IMG/VR virus record: IMGVR_UViG_3300042154_004775 | Coordinates: 1 to 35,348 of that record | Origin: a virus | DNA: 35,348 bases | Reading direction: 5' to 3' (one strand) | Part shown: positions 25,953 through 33,194 of the stretch, piece by piece | Position numbering within the stretch: position 1 is the stretch's first letter | Layout of the letters: every line of letters starts with the position of its first letter | Made by a program: the position numbers and the translations under genes | The notes under the pieces: generated by a model | Database searches by the model: none | Told to the model about the DNA's origin: nothing | The model's input: only the letters and a program-made list of their open reading frames with translations

Positions 25953-27149
25953 TTATATGATATTAACAATAATACCCTTTGCGATGGTGACTGTTTTACC
26001 GTCGGCTGAAGTGAATTGACCGCTGACTCCGTTCAAGCAATTGACATTGCCGTTTAAATTGATAGATGCAAAATTAACCTGAAAGCCGGTCGATGTAACA
26101 CTTGAAACCGAACCGTTCGAAACAAGGTTATCACCGTTACTGCTAACAGCCGATGGGTGTCCGCTTAAACTTGTTTGAACGGTCTCAAGGTACTTTGTTG
26201 TATCTAAATGGTCGGTTCCAAGAACCTTTGACTGGCGATGCCCATGAATGTATTCCGTTTTGTTACCTTTGACTTCAAGATGATAATTACCTTTAACATA
26301 TTGTCGGACATTACCATCAACGGTAAGTTGGTATCCACCACCACCGGTACCTTTTACATAAAGATGTTCGGAGCCAATGGTTACCATATATTTGCTACCA
26401 ACCACGGTAACCGTTTCATTACCGTTTGCATCAATTTCCGTATAGGTTCCAGACTTATGGAAGTCCAAGGTTCTTTCTTTACCAGGAGTATCATCAACCT
26501 CAAAAACATGACCCGATTCGCTATGGAACACCTGGTTTTTTGGATATTTCGGAGAAACTACAGTTTCGATTGACCAACTTCTCCACTGTTGCTGAGACAC
26601 ATAAGGGTCAGAAGAACTGACTGCGGCTAAAGCCATTTTGGGCGCCTTTGCAACATCTACTGCTCCGGGCAGTGAAGCAACACGTTTTTTATAAGTATCC
26701 GACTCACGGAATTTAAAATTATTAGGACCATTGCCTGCCTCAATAGGCATATCGGGCAAACCTTGTTCCACAAAGGATTGTGATGGATATACACCTTCGG
26801 GGTCGGAAAAGCCCTTTGTATTATCCACATAATTTGTTGTTGCCGATGGTATTGTTCCTAGGATAATAGGATCCTGGGCAGAAGGTCCGTCACGGAAGAA
26901 TCCAACGACCCATGACCCCTGAAGAATACCTGTTGCAGAAAGACCAATTCCCGACATCGATGCAGAATTCACTGGCATCAGTGGTGTTGCCCAAGGAAGA
27001 TCATCCGTTTTAATAAGATTTCTGTCTTCCGTATGGTAGCCAATACAACGAACTCTCACGCGACCCATTTCAAAGGGGTCTTTAATATCCTCGACTACTC
27101 CAGTAAACCAGGCAAAGGAGCCTCCAATAAATTGATCGGGAGAATTCAT
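25953..27149 (-). CDS. 5: Baseplate hub/spike protein gp5 (no lysozyme domain)
   Basis: The N-terminal OB-fold is clear (SFAWFTGVVEDIKDPFEMGR, then VRCIGYH, DDLPWATPLMP, GSWVVGFFRDG, DPIILGTIP; residues about 8-100). The C-terminal half has short repeated strands (VDGNVRQYVKGNYHLEVKGN, YIHGHRQSKVLG), as in the gp5 beta-helical spike. T4 gp5 (575 aa) carries a lysozyme domain between these parts. Here the 398-aa protein has a linker with no lysozyme catalytic pattern visible, as in other marine T4-like phages, so peptidoglycan digestion must be supplied elsewhere. Its ATG overlaps the preceding stop (TAATG). Confidence 0.87.
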   Translation of the reverse strand: MNSPDQFIGGSFAWFTGVVEDIKDPFEMGRVRVRCIGYHTEDRNLIKTDDLPWATPLMPVNSASMSGIGLSATGILQGSWVVGFFRDGPSAQDPIILGTIPSATTNYVDNTKGFSDPEGVYPSQSFVEQGLPDMPIEAGNGPNNFKFRESDTYKKRVASLPGAVDVAKAPKMALAAVSSSDPYVSQQQWRSWSIETVVSPKYPKNQVFHSESGHVFEVDDTPGKERTLDFHKSGTYTEIDANGNETVTVVGSKYMVTIGSEHLYVKGTGGGGYQLTVDGNVRQYVKGNYHLEVKGNKTEYIHGHRQSKVLGTDHLDTTKYLETVQTSLSGHPSAVSSNGDNLVSNGSVSSVTSTGFQVNFASINLNGNVNCLNGVSGQFTSADGKTVTIAKGIIVNII

Positions 27150-28627
27150 TATTTTGTTAAAAAGTCATTTGAAAAACTATCCGTCTTCACTCTTACCGAA
27201 GCAAAATAGTCTTCCGAAAAGTTATGTATAACAGAAGTCACAACGTAATTTCCAGAAAAAAACTGATCGACTCCGGGGGTCGGCGATTTTCCCAACTTTG
27301 AGTTCTTTTTGATCGCCGTCGGATCCTCAGAAGGTGCTATATTCAATAAAATAATCTTACCCGAATTAAGCTCAAAATCTCCAGCGACATTAAAATCATG
27401 AATCATTGTTTCAAGATTTTCAGTAACAGATTGTGCTATATTAATCTTGGATGATTGTGTTGGCCCATGATAATTGGGAGTATTGCCCGCTGCATAACTA
27501 AAAGCTGCGGTATTCAACGAGATATAGTTAATCATTGAATTTTTAAAATCCGAAAGACTCTTACCTCCACCCGCTTTAATGTTTTCTGCTCTTTGCCAGA
27601 ATGACCTATCATCGCTATATGATTTACTTTCTTTAATATCATCCGGAGTAAATCTTTGTGATAATGTAGAAAAATTGCCTATTTTAGACATTTTAGAGAA
27701 TTCTTTATTGTAATCAAATTCCGTAGTGGCAATACTTTTTGTTGCAATATCTACATAAACGCTCTTAGAAGCATATGCACCATTGGAGCCGGATATCAGT
27801 TTTGACATACGAATATCTGATGAAAGATCCATAATTCTCGAACGTCTTTCATTATAATCTTCTAATGTGCCTGGACCATATGAAAAGAATTTGCCTTCTT
27901 TGTATTCTCTGTAAACATCGCTGGTACTTCTTTTATTAAAATCCGTGTGAGAATCAATTTTGATTTTACCACCAAGAGTTTCATAACAATAAAAAGGCGA
28001 ACCATGTGAATCATATGCCCGACGTAGTGCCCATTGAATTGCATCAATTGGGCTTAAGTTTGGAACAACAAATTTTACAATATTCGTATTCTCATTCGTC
28101 ATTTCAATGTCATAAGAAGGGACACCCAAATCATTCATCAATACCTCTTTAACAAAATTCTTGATATTCCCCGCGTAAGCCCGAGAAATCCTTTTAAATT
28201 TGGACATGAAGATATGCTTACTCACACCCTTTAAAGTATAAACCTGAACACGGTTTTCAAATTTACCGTATAGCGGGTATTCGCTTACATAAAATAAATG
28301 GCTCAACTTCTGATTGTCGATCTTGATATTTTTAATACTAGATGAATCATTATTGGAAACATATGTTTTTCTGGCAAGATTTACGGTAATTGTTTCGTGG
28401 CCCGTTAGCTGAAATTCTTCCATCAGATTTACCGTATCTTTTACATTCAATGAAAGCATTAAACCCGGATAATAAATGCTTTCGGTAATTGAAAAATCGG
28501 TAACAATCTTCTGAATGTCTGTAATTCTACCGTTATGGTTACAGAGCATAATGCTCTCGATTGAGTAAGCCGAAGGTATTAGGATCTGATCGGTTCCGAA
28601 TACCGCAATATTTGAAAGATTAGCCAT
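27149..28627 (-). CDS. Baseplate hub protein, gp27-like
   Basis: The 492-aa product lies between gp53 and gp5 and looks like a hub protein. It has an N-terminal beta domain (FSITESIYYPGLMLSLNVKD, then EFQLTGHETITVNL) and an internal LSPIDAIQWALRRAYDSHGS, the helix characteristic of gp27/gpD-like hub proteins (P-x-DAI-x-W). FYCYETLGGKIKIDS follows, and the C-terminal beta region ends FSEDYFASVRVKTDSF. T4 gp27 (391 aa) is a trimer that forms the hub cup for gp5; direct adjacency to gp5 supports the same role. It overlaps gp53 by 8 nt and gp5 by 1 nt. Confidence 0.75.
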   Translation of the reverse strand: MANLSNIAVFGTDQILIPSAYSIESIMLCNHNGRITDIQKIVTDFSITESIYYPGLMLSLNVKDTVNLMEEFQLTGHETITVNLARKTYVSNNDSSSIKNIKIDNQKLSHLFYVSEYPLYGKFENRVQVYTLKGVSKHIFMSKFKRISRAYAGNIKNFVKEVLMNDLGVPSYDIEMTNENTNIVKFVVPNLSPIDAIQWALRRAYDSHGSPFYCYETLGGKIKIDSHTDFNKRSTSDVYREYKEGKFFSYGPGTLEDYNERRSRIMDLSSDIRMSKLISGSNGAYASKSVYVDIATKSIATTEFDYNKEFSKMSKIGNFSTLSQRFTPDDIKESKSYSDDRSFWQRAENIKAGGGKSLSDFKNSMINYISLNTAAFSYAAGNTPNYHGPTQSSKINIAQSVTENLETMIHDFNVAGDFELNSGKIILLNIAPSEDPTAIKKNSKLGKSPTPGVDQFFSGNYVVTSVIHNFSEDYFASVRVKTDSFSNDFLTK

Positions 28628-29414
28628 TGATTAGACCTTGGTAAATCTGAACAAACTTGTAAATTGAGTCGGGACGAACGATTCGGATATTTGCTCTTTC
28701 ATCATTTAAGGCAATTTCATATTCTCTATTTGAAACTGCGATCAATTCAGAATCTGAAGTTCCTGGCTGTACGTTTAATTCTCCAATTGAAAGGGCATTG
28801 TAGAATATAGTACCATCTGCCGATTCATAATGATGAGGAGCTTCGGCATAAGGATATACTTCGTATGAAGCAACACTATCCTCAGTAGTGCTTCCTGTAA
28901 TAAATTCTTGTTCTTGAAAAGTACCAACAACGTCTTTTAGAACTAATTGGCTCAACTGAGTATCCTTTGAATCCAATCTTCCATATGCTCCGGATTCTGA
29001 ACCATAGACCGTTTCACCAATCTCGAAGATTCCCGCTAAAGAGTTACGACGTTCAGTAATGATCCCGTCGCCATTTCTTACAAGGATGGGGCGTGTTTGA
29101 ATTACAGTACCATTGTATTCGGTCTCAAGATAATCATCCAGTTCTTCCTGCATCATCGGCCATCCGGAAAGACCAGATTTTAAATGGTCATTCACCAAGA
29201 AAAAGGTCCAATAATAATCGGGAGTATTGTACAGCAGATTTGACACAATGTCGGGTCTGTCGCCGTTTCTGATCTGAAAATACTGGTACGTAGAAACATC
29301 ATCAAAGTATTTTTCATCGGCTTTTACAAAACGAAATAGATCAACAATACGGGTGTCGATGCCGTTATCGGCAAAATCGTATTGAATTTTTGGGAACTGT
29401 TGAAAAAACGACAT
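28620..29414 (-). CDS. 53: Baseplate wedge subunit gp53
   Basis: The 264-aa product matches gp53. RIVDLFRFVKADEKYFDDVS is followed by YQYFQIRNGDRPDIVSNLLY, NTPDYYWTFFLVNDHL and SGWPMMQEELDDYLE, the same order as T4 gp53 (RxxP..LA..IYGNPQLYWVLLMCND). The C-terminal part (about 120-264), with RIVRPDSIYKFVQIYQ, is an extension relative to T4 (196 aa). gp53 clamps adjacent wedges together in baseplate assembly. It follows gp48 by 3 nt and overlaps the gp27-like start. Confidence 0.9.
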   Translation of the reverse strand: MSFFQQFPKIQYDFADNGIDTRIVDLFRFVKADEKYFDDVSTYQYFQIRNGDRPDIVSNLLYNTPDYYWTFFLVNDHLKSGLSGWPMMQEELDDYLETEYNGTVIQTRPILVRNGDGIITERRNSLAGIFEIGETVYGSESGAYGRLDSKDTQLSQLVLKDVVGTFQEQEFITGSTTEDSVASYEVYPYAEAPHHYESADGTIFYNALSIGELNVQPGTSDSELIAVSNREYEIALNDERANIRIVRPDSIYKFVQIYQGLING

Positions 29415-29417
29415 AGA

Positions 29418-30428
29418 TTATTTCTCCGATAATTCCACAATGTCGGATAGAGTAAGTGCCTTTGTTTCTTGAAACTGAATCGCAACGTCCGTTTCAATCG
29501 GGCTTCCATCACTGTGAAACATATTAGTAGTTCCGTTATATGTTGCAGTCATTCCCGTAAGATAGCAACTGTAAATCCTTGGGAGTTTACGGTTTTCTTT
29601 ACCGGAACCTTCATAAAATTTCATTGACCAAACCGGAGGGTATGTAAGTACAACATCATTGCCCTTGGGATACATATTTTCCCGAAATGTTTTAATGATT
29701 GCCGTAATAGTTTCTGCTTCGGTTTTGCTTTTTGGCATCATTTTAAAGTTGAATCCGAAACTACGAATACCAGCATTTTGAAATGATGTATTGGTATTTG
29801 GGGCTATTATCTGTTTTGTACTGAAATCAATTGTATTTGCAATTGATGTTTGATTAAAATGTCTTGCGGCAATTGAAGCTGCTGCTGCAACATTCAGTTT
29901 CTTTGCTTTGTTTACCAAACTGCCGGCAAGCCCGCCGATACCCGCTCCGATGACCCCCTTAACACCCTTGGCTTTATCCATTGCATTTATAGTATCCTGC
30001 CCTATTGAACCTAAAATGCCAAGGTCCAGTGAAGAATACGCCATGGAGTCGGAAAATGTAAGCCCTGGCGGAATCGGAAGATAAATTTCTCTGGCTCCAG
30101 GTTTACCCAAACGAACGCTGAAAGACATAAACATCCAGTTATTCTTGGAATGAGTCAATTCAGATGGGAAACATAATCTCGGACGATAACCGACCCATGG
30201 ATCTGGGCCTCTAAAACCTTCTGATGAAGAATTTCTACCACCAGAATAGCCCGACAATCCTGTCTGACCTAAATCAGGATTTAGGGGTGTGATCGGATTG
30301 TAAATCAAGGGAGTTACACTATAATTGAACGACTCCGGTATCTTATTTCCTGGAAGAGGGACATCATTCGGAATGAATCCACGTGCGACGGAATCGGAGC
30401 TACCGAAATTTCCTAAGTCCAGTGCCAT
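29418..30428 (-). CDS. 48: Baseplate tail-tube cap gp48
   Basis: The 336-aa length is near T4 gp48 (364 aa). REIYLPIPPGLTFSDSMAYS, a Gly/Ala-rich hydrophobic stretch (KGVIGAGIGGLAGSLVNKA, about 160-178) and SFGFNFKMMPKS with TAIIKTFRENMYPKG are typical of gp48/gp54 tube-cap proteins, which sit on the hub and start tube polymerisation. It is the first gene of the long leftward block, with an AAGGAG ribosome-binding site and an exact late promoter about 48 nt upstream. The distinction from gp54 is based on position and on the tube-like protein encoded at 31549. Confidence 0.8.
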   Translation of the reverse strand: MALDLGNFGSSDSVARGFIPNDVPLPGNKIPESFNYSVTPLIYNPITPLNPDLGQTGLSGYSGGRNSSSEGFRGPDPWVGYRPRLCFPSELTHSKNNWMFMSFSVRLGKPGAREIYLPIPPGLTFSDSMAYSSLDLGILGSIGQDTINAMDKAKGVKGVIGAGIGGLAGSLVNKAKKLNVAAAASIAARHFNQTSIANTIDFSTKQIIAPNTNTSFQNAGIRSFGFNFKMMPKSKTEAETITAIIKTFRENMYPKGNDVVLTYPPVWSMKFYEGSGKENRKLPRIYSCYLTGMTATYNGTTNMFHSDGSPIETDVAIQFQETKALTLSDIVELSEK

Positions 30429-30466
30429 TATGATTGCTCCTTAAAAAATTGATGTGTCTTAGTTAA

Positions 30467-30474
30467 CATAAATA
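30467..30474 (+). promoter_or_regulatory. Probable late promoter (CATAAATA) for gp4
   Basis: One mismatch to TATAAATA, 9 nt before the gp4 ATG on the plus strand. It faces the exact minus-strand element at 30477-30484, the pair forming an ATAAATA-TC-TATTTAT palindrome. The predicted leader is only about 4 nt and there is no Shine-Dalgarno. Confidence 0.5.
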
Positions 30475-30476
30475 TC

Positions 30477-30484
30477 TATTTATA
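30477..30484 (-). promoter_or_regulatory. T4-type late promoter (TATAAATA) for the gp48 operon
   Basis: Exact TATAAATAG on the minus strand in the gap between divergent gp48 and gp4. The predicted start near 30471 gives a leader of about 43 nt containing AAGGAG before gp48. It probably drives gp48, gp53, the gp27-like gene, gp5 and the 191-aa gene. Confidence 0.78.
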
Positions 30485-30924
30485 TGACATATAAGGGCAC
30501 CTTCACACCTAAGAATCCATCCAAATATCGAGGCAATGTGTCGAACATTGTCTATCGTTCTCTCTGGGAGCGACAGCTTTTTAGATGGCTCGACGAACAG
30601 TCATTCATTGCGTCATGGTGCTCGGAAGAGGTTGTGGTACCGTACCGCTGCAAGACGGACGGTAGAATCCATCGGTACTTTGTCGATGTCAAGTTCGAAT
30701 TCACCGATGGGCGTGTAATGTTGATCGAGGTAAAACCCAAGAAAGAAGTGAGTCCACCCAAGAATCCTGGCAAAAAGACAAAGAGATACATTACCGAGGT
30801 CATGACGTATGCCAAAAACATCTCCAAGTGGGAAGCCGCAACCGAGTACGCCAGTGACCGTGGGTGGATTTTTGAGATTTGGGACGAAGACATGCTCCGT
30901 AAGTTGGGCATTAAGATACTCTAA
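30484..30924 (+). CDS. 4: Head completion protein gp4
   Basis: The 146-aa product matches T4 gp4 (head completion, also called gp50/gp65). YKGTFTPKNPSKYRGN is followed by VYRSLWERQLFRWLDE, a CSEEVVVPYRC segment, and YFVDVKFEFTDGRVMLIEVK, a nuclease-like core with D and E-x-K residues, resembling TnsA/endonuclease folds. It acts on packaged heads before tail joining. This is the first plus-strand gene; its ATG overlaps the minus-strand promoter of gp48. Confidence 0.9.
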   Translation: MTYKGTFTPKNPSKYRGNVSNIVYRSLWERQLFRWLDEQSFIASWCSEEVVVPYRCKTDGRIHRYFVDVKFEFTDGRVMLIEVKPKKEVSPPKNPGKKTKRYITEVMTYAKNISKWEAATEYASDRGWIFEIWDEDMLRKLGIKIL

Positions 30925-30929
30925 ACACA

Positions 30930-30937
30930 TATAAATA
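30930..30937 (+). promoter_or_regulatory. T4-type late promoter (TATAAATA), 6 nt before the 199-aa gene
   Basis: Exact TATAAATAG on the plus strand, 6 nt after the gp4 stop and 6 nt before the next ATG. With the usual T4 spacing the start site would fall on or next to the A of the ATG, predicting a leaderless transcript. Confidence 0.7.
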
Positions 30938-30943
30938 GAACTA

Positions 30944-31543
30944 ATGCCAGTCTCACTCTTCACAACACTTGAAAAAGAATTCAACTCCACGGGGTTTGAA
31001 AAGCGTTCGATTGAGGCAAAGGATTGGTTCATTCAGAGAGTAAAGGAGCTAAATGGCAGAATCAATCGGAAGGCACTCCTCAATGACGATAAGGTGCAAC
31101 AGCGTTCAAAGGCAATTTGGGGCAATATGTACATGTTTGCCTATGATCCTAAGTTCAAAGAGGAACTTCCGTATTACGATAGATTTCCGTTGGTTTTAGT
31201 AATCGGTCCCGCGACCGGAGGTTTCCTTGGTCTCAACCTACACTACCTACATCCAAAGATTCGTGCCAAGTTCTTAGATAAACTACTTGGAACCATCACC
31301 GATGATAAACTTACCGAAAGAACACGCCTCAAGATTCGTTATAGCCTCCTTGTAAGTGTTAGAAGACTCCGTGAATTTGCACCCTGCCTTAAGCACTATC
31401 TTACGGGTCATATGAAAACCCGCCCATCTCAGGTATTTGCACCCGATTGGGAAACAGCAATCTTCCTACCAACCGAACACTTTAAGGGTGGCACAAAGAC
31501 TCAGATTTGGTTGGACTCTCGCAAACAGTATTCCGCGCGATAA
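30944..31543 (+). CDS. Conserved-looking T4-like phage protein of unknown function, 199 aa
   Basis: Its pattern (AKDWFIQRVKELNGRINRKA, then MYMFAYDPKFKEELPYYDRF, PLVLVIGPATGGFLGLNLHY, LHPKIRAKFLDKL and RLREFAPCLKHYLTGHMKTR) resembles a protein that marine T4-like phages carry beside gp4. I cannot name it firmly. In T4, gene 2 (DNA-end protector) neighbours gene 4, so a head-completion or DNA-end role is possible but only by position. There are no membrane segments. An exact late promoter lies 6 nt upstream; the next gene starts 5 nt after its stop. Confidence 0.8.
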   Translation: MPVSLFTTLEKEFNSTGFEKRSIEAKDWFIQRVKELNGRINRKALLNDDKVQQRSKAIWGNMYMFAYDPKFKEELPYYDRFPLVLVIGPATGGFLGLNLHYLHPKIRAKFLDKLLGTITDDKLTERTRLKIRYSLLVSVRRLREFAPCLKHYLTGHMKTRPSQVFAPDWETAIFLPTEHFKGGTKTQIWLDSRKQYSAR

Positions 31544-31548
31544 TTCAC

Positions 31549-32265
31549 ATGGCCAATCTAATCGACAATGTTCTGGGTAACAGTATTGAGAATCTAAAGA
31601 GCTCAATTGTAAAGCACGGCGGTGTTGCGCAGGAGAATCGTTTTGCGGTGTATATGACTCCGCCCGAACAGACGCTGTTCAATCTTGATTTAAATGCAAT
31701 TATTACTGGTGCCTTATCGGGTACCTTTAATGTTCGTTCTTTAATTAACGATCCTCGTGATATTGCAATTCTCTGTGAATCGTGCACGCTTCCTGGAAGA
31801 CAGATTCTGACAGCCGACTATCAATCCATAAAGCAATCGGTTAAAATTCCCTATGGATTCATTAACGAGGATGTTACCTTTACATTTTTATTGACCAACG
31901 ATTATTACATCAAGAAGATTTTCGACCGTTGGTCGGATCAGATCATTGGCTACAATAACTACCGTGCAAATTATCTTGTCAATTACGTTACCGATGTAAC
32001 TATTGTTCAGCTCAATAAGAAGAACCTTCCTATCTACAAGGTCGTCCTTCATAATGCGTATCCGGTGACATTTAATCCGATCACATTGGACAACAATGCA
32101 GAAAATACCGCACAGAAATTTAGTGTTACATTAACATACGAGAATTTCTTTGTTGATAGGGCACCAACTGTAAGAGCCGGGTCCGATTTTGGAATACCAT
32201 ATACTGTAAGAGAAAATGTTGATCTGCCAACTACCATTTCACCGAACATTTCCGGTCTTGCTTGA
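31549..32265 (+). CDS. Tail-tube-like baseplate protein, gp54 candidate
   Basis: The 238-aa product has the pattern of T4 gp19-like tube folds: NRFAVYMTPPEQ, LCESCTLPGRQILTADY, IPYGFINEDVTFTFLLTNDY, KKIFDRWSDQIIGYNN, then IYKVVLHNAYPVTFNPI and VTLTYENFFVD. Such proteins in this cluster are usually the baseplate tail-tube initiator (gp54), which continues from gp48. T4 gp54 is longer (320 aa). The ATG at 31549 is chosen over a TTG at 31507, because the latter would overlap the upstream gene by 37 nt and add 14 residues unlike the family start. Confidence 0.72.
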   Translation: MANLIDNVLGNSIENLKSSIVKHGGVAQENRFAVYMTPPEQTLFNLDLNAIITGALSGTFNVRSLINDPRDIAILCESCTLPGRQILTADYQSIKQSVKIPYGFINEDVTFTFLLTNDYYIKKIFDRWSDQIIGYNNYRANYLVNYVTDVTIVQLNKKNLPIYKVVLHNAYPVTFNPITLDNNAENTAQKFSVTLTYENFFVDRAPTVRAGSDFGIPYTVRENVDLPTTISPNISGLA

Positions 32266-32287
32266 TTCATAACTAAACCATAATTAT

Positions 32288-33031
32288 ATGCCACTGCCAA
32301 TCATTGAAACTCCAAAGTATGAAACCAAACTTCCTTCCACAGGAAAGAAGATTCAGTATCGTCCATACCTAGTAAAAGAAGAAAAGATGCTGATGATTGC
32401 CCTTGAATCGGGCGATCAGAAGCAGATCATTCAAGCGGTAAAGGACACCATTAATTCTTGCACACTCGGTAAACTTGATGCAAATACATTACCCATCTTC
32501 GACATGGAGTATATGTTCCTTCGGATTCGTTCTAAATCGGTTGGTGAAATTTCCAAGTTAAACCTTAAGTGTGAAAAGTGTGAGAATACCACCAAGGTCG
32601 AAGTTAATCTTGATGAGATTGTTATTGACACGAAAAACCTTCCAAGCAATAAGATTCAACTCACCGATTCAATCGGAGTCATTCTAAATTGGCCACGTGT
32701 CGATCTAATTGCTGAACTTTCCGAGGATAATACAACCAATACACAAAGCACTTCAAAACTTGCATTTGATGTAATCCTCGGTTGTATTGACTCCATCTAC
32801 GATGAGAAACAATCATATCCAGCTTCCGAACAGACAAGAGAAGAGCTCAACCAATTTATCGAATCTCTGAACCAGGAGCAGTTCCTTAAGATTCAAAAGT
32901 TCATTGAGGCAATGCCGAAACTCCAACACACCGTTGAATTTGATTGCGCTCATTGTAAGGAAAAGAATTCGCTCCTCATTAAAGGGATCCAGAATTTTTT
33001 CTCATCTCCCTCTCTCATGACAGTCTCGTAA
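32288..33031 (+). CDS. 26: Baseplate hub/tail assembly protein gp26
   Basis: The 247-aa product matches gp26 (T4_baseplate family). MPLPIIETPKYETKLPSTGK is followed by IQYRPYLVKEEKMLMIALES, FDMEYMFLRIRSKSVGEIS and WPRVDLIAEL. Two CxxC knuckles (C95/C98 and C220/C223) form a likely zinc site. In T4, gp26 joins hub assembly with gp51, and the next genes are gp51-like and the tape measure. The C-terminus contains a T_TTT_TTC heptamer at codons 237-238, where a -1 shift would replace the last nine residues (SSPSLMTVS) by 62 residues of the overlapping frame. Confidence 0.87.
   Translation: MPLPIIETPKYETKLPSTGKKIQYRPYLVKEEKMLMIALESGDQKQIIQAVKDTINSCTLGKLDANTLPIFDMEYMFLRIRSKSVGEISKLNLKCEKCENTTKVEVNLDEIVIDTKNLPSNKIQLTDSIGVILNWPRVDLIAELSEDNTTNTQSTSKLAFDVILGCIDSIYDEKQSYPASEQTREELNQFIESLNQEQFLKIQKFIEAMPKLQHTVEFDCAHCKEKNSLLIKGIQNFFSSPSLMTVS
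32995..33001 (+). promoter_or_regulatory. Candidate programmed -1 ribosomal frameshift site (T_TTT_TTC)
   Basis: In the gp26 frame the codons are TTT (32996-32998) and TTC (32999-33001), preceded by T, a textbook X_XXY_YYZ heptamer. The -1 frame has a stop at 32980-32982 and is then open to 33187, so the slip must occur in a short interval, and this heptamer lies in it. The fused product would be about 300 aa. No strong pseudoknot or hairpin is obvious downstream. Confidence 0.65.
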
Positions 33032-33057
33032 ATCATTACCAGACCAATTTTGCCCTA

Positions 33058-33189
33058 ATGCAACATCATAAGTACAGTCTCACCGAATTGGACAATATGA
33101 TGCCTTGGGAGAGGGAAATCTACGTGGCTCTTCTTGTTGAACACATTAAAGAAGAAAACGAAAGAGCCAAGAAAAAAATTAACAAGTAA
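33058..33189 (+). CDS. gp51-like short ORF, probably the frameshifted tail of gp26
   Basis: As an independent ORF it is 43 aa: MQHHKYSLTELDNMMPWERE, then IYVALLVEHIKEENERAKKK. The MPWEREIYV...EEN pattern is a hallmark of tail assembly chaperone extensions (lambda GT type) and the T4 gp51 region, always just before the tape measure, as here. The same frame is open upstream to 32983 and includes NHYQTNFAL directly before the Met, which looks like part of the same conserved segment. The internal ATG has no Shine-Dalgarno, but several other plus-strand genes here lack one too. A gp26-gp51 frameshift fusion is my preferred reading; separate initiation is the alternative. Confidence 0.75.
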   Translation: MQHHKYSLTELDNMMPWEREIYVALLVEHIKEENERAKKKINK

Positions 33190-33194
33190 CCTAT

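Noticed and set aside
31507-31549. TTG start for the tail-tube-like gene
   Set aside because: It would overlap the preceding gene and add 14 residues unlike the family start; the ATG at 31549 directly follows the upstream stop.
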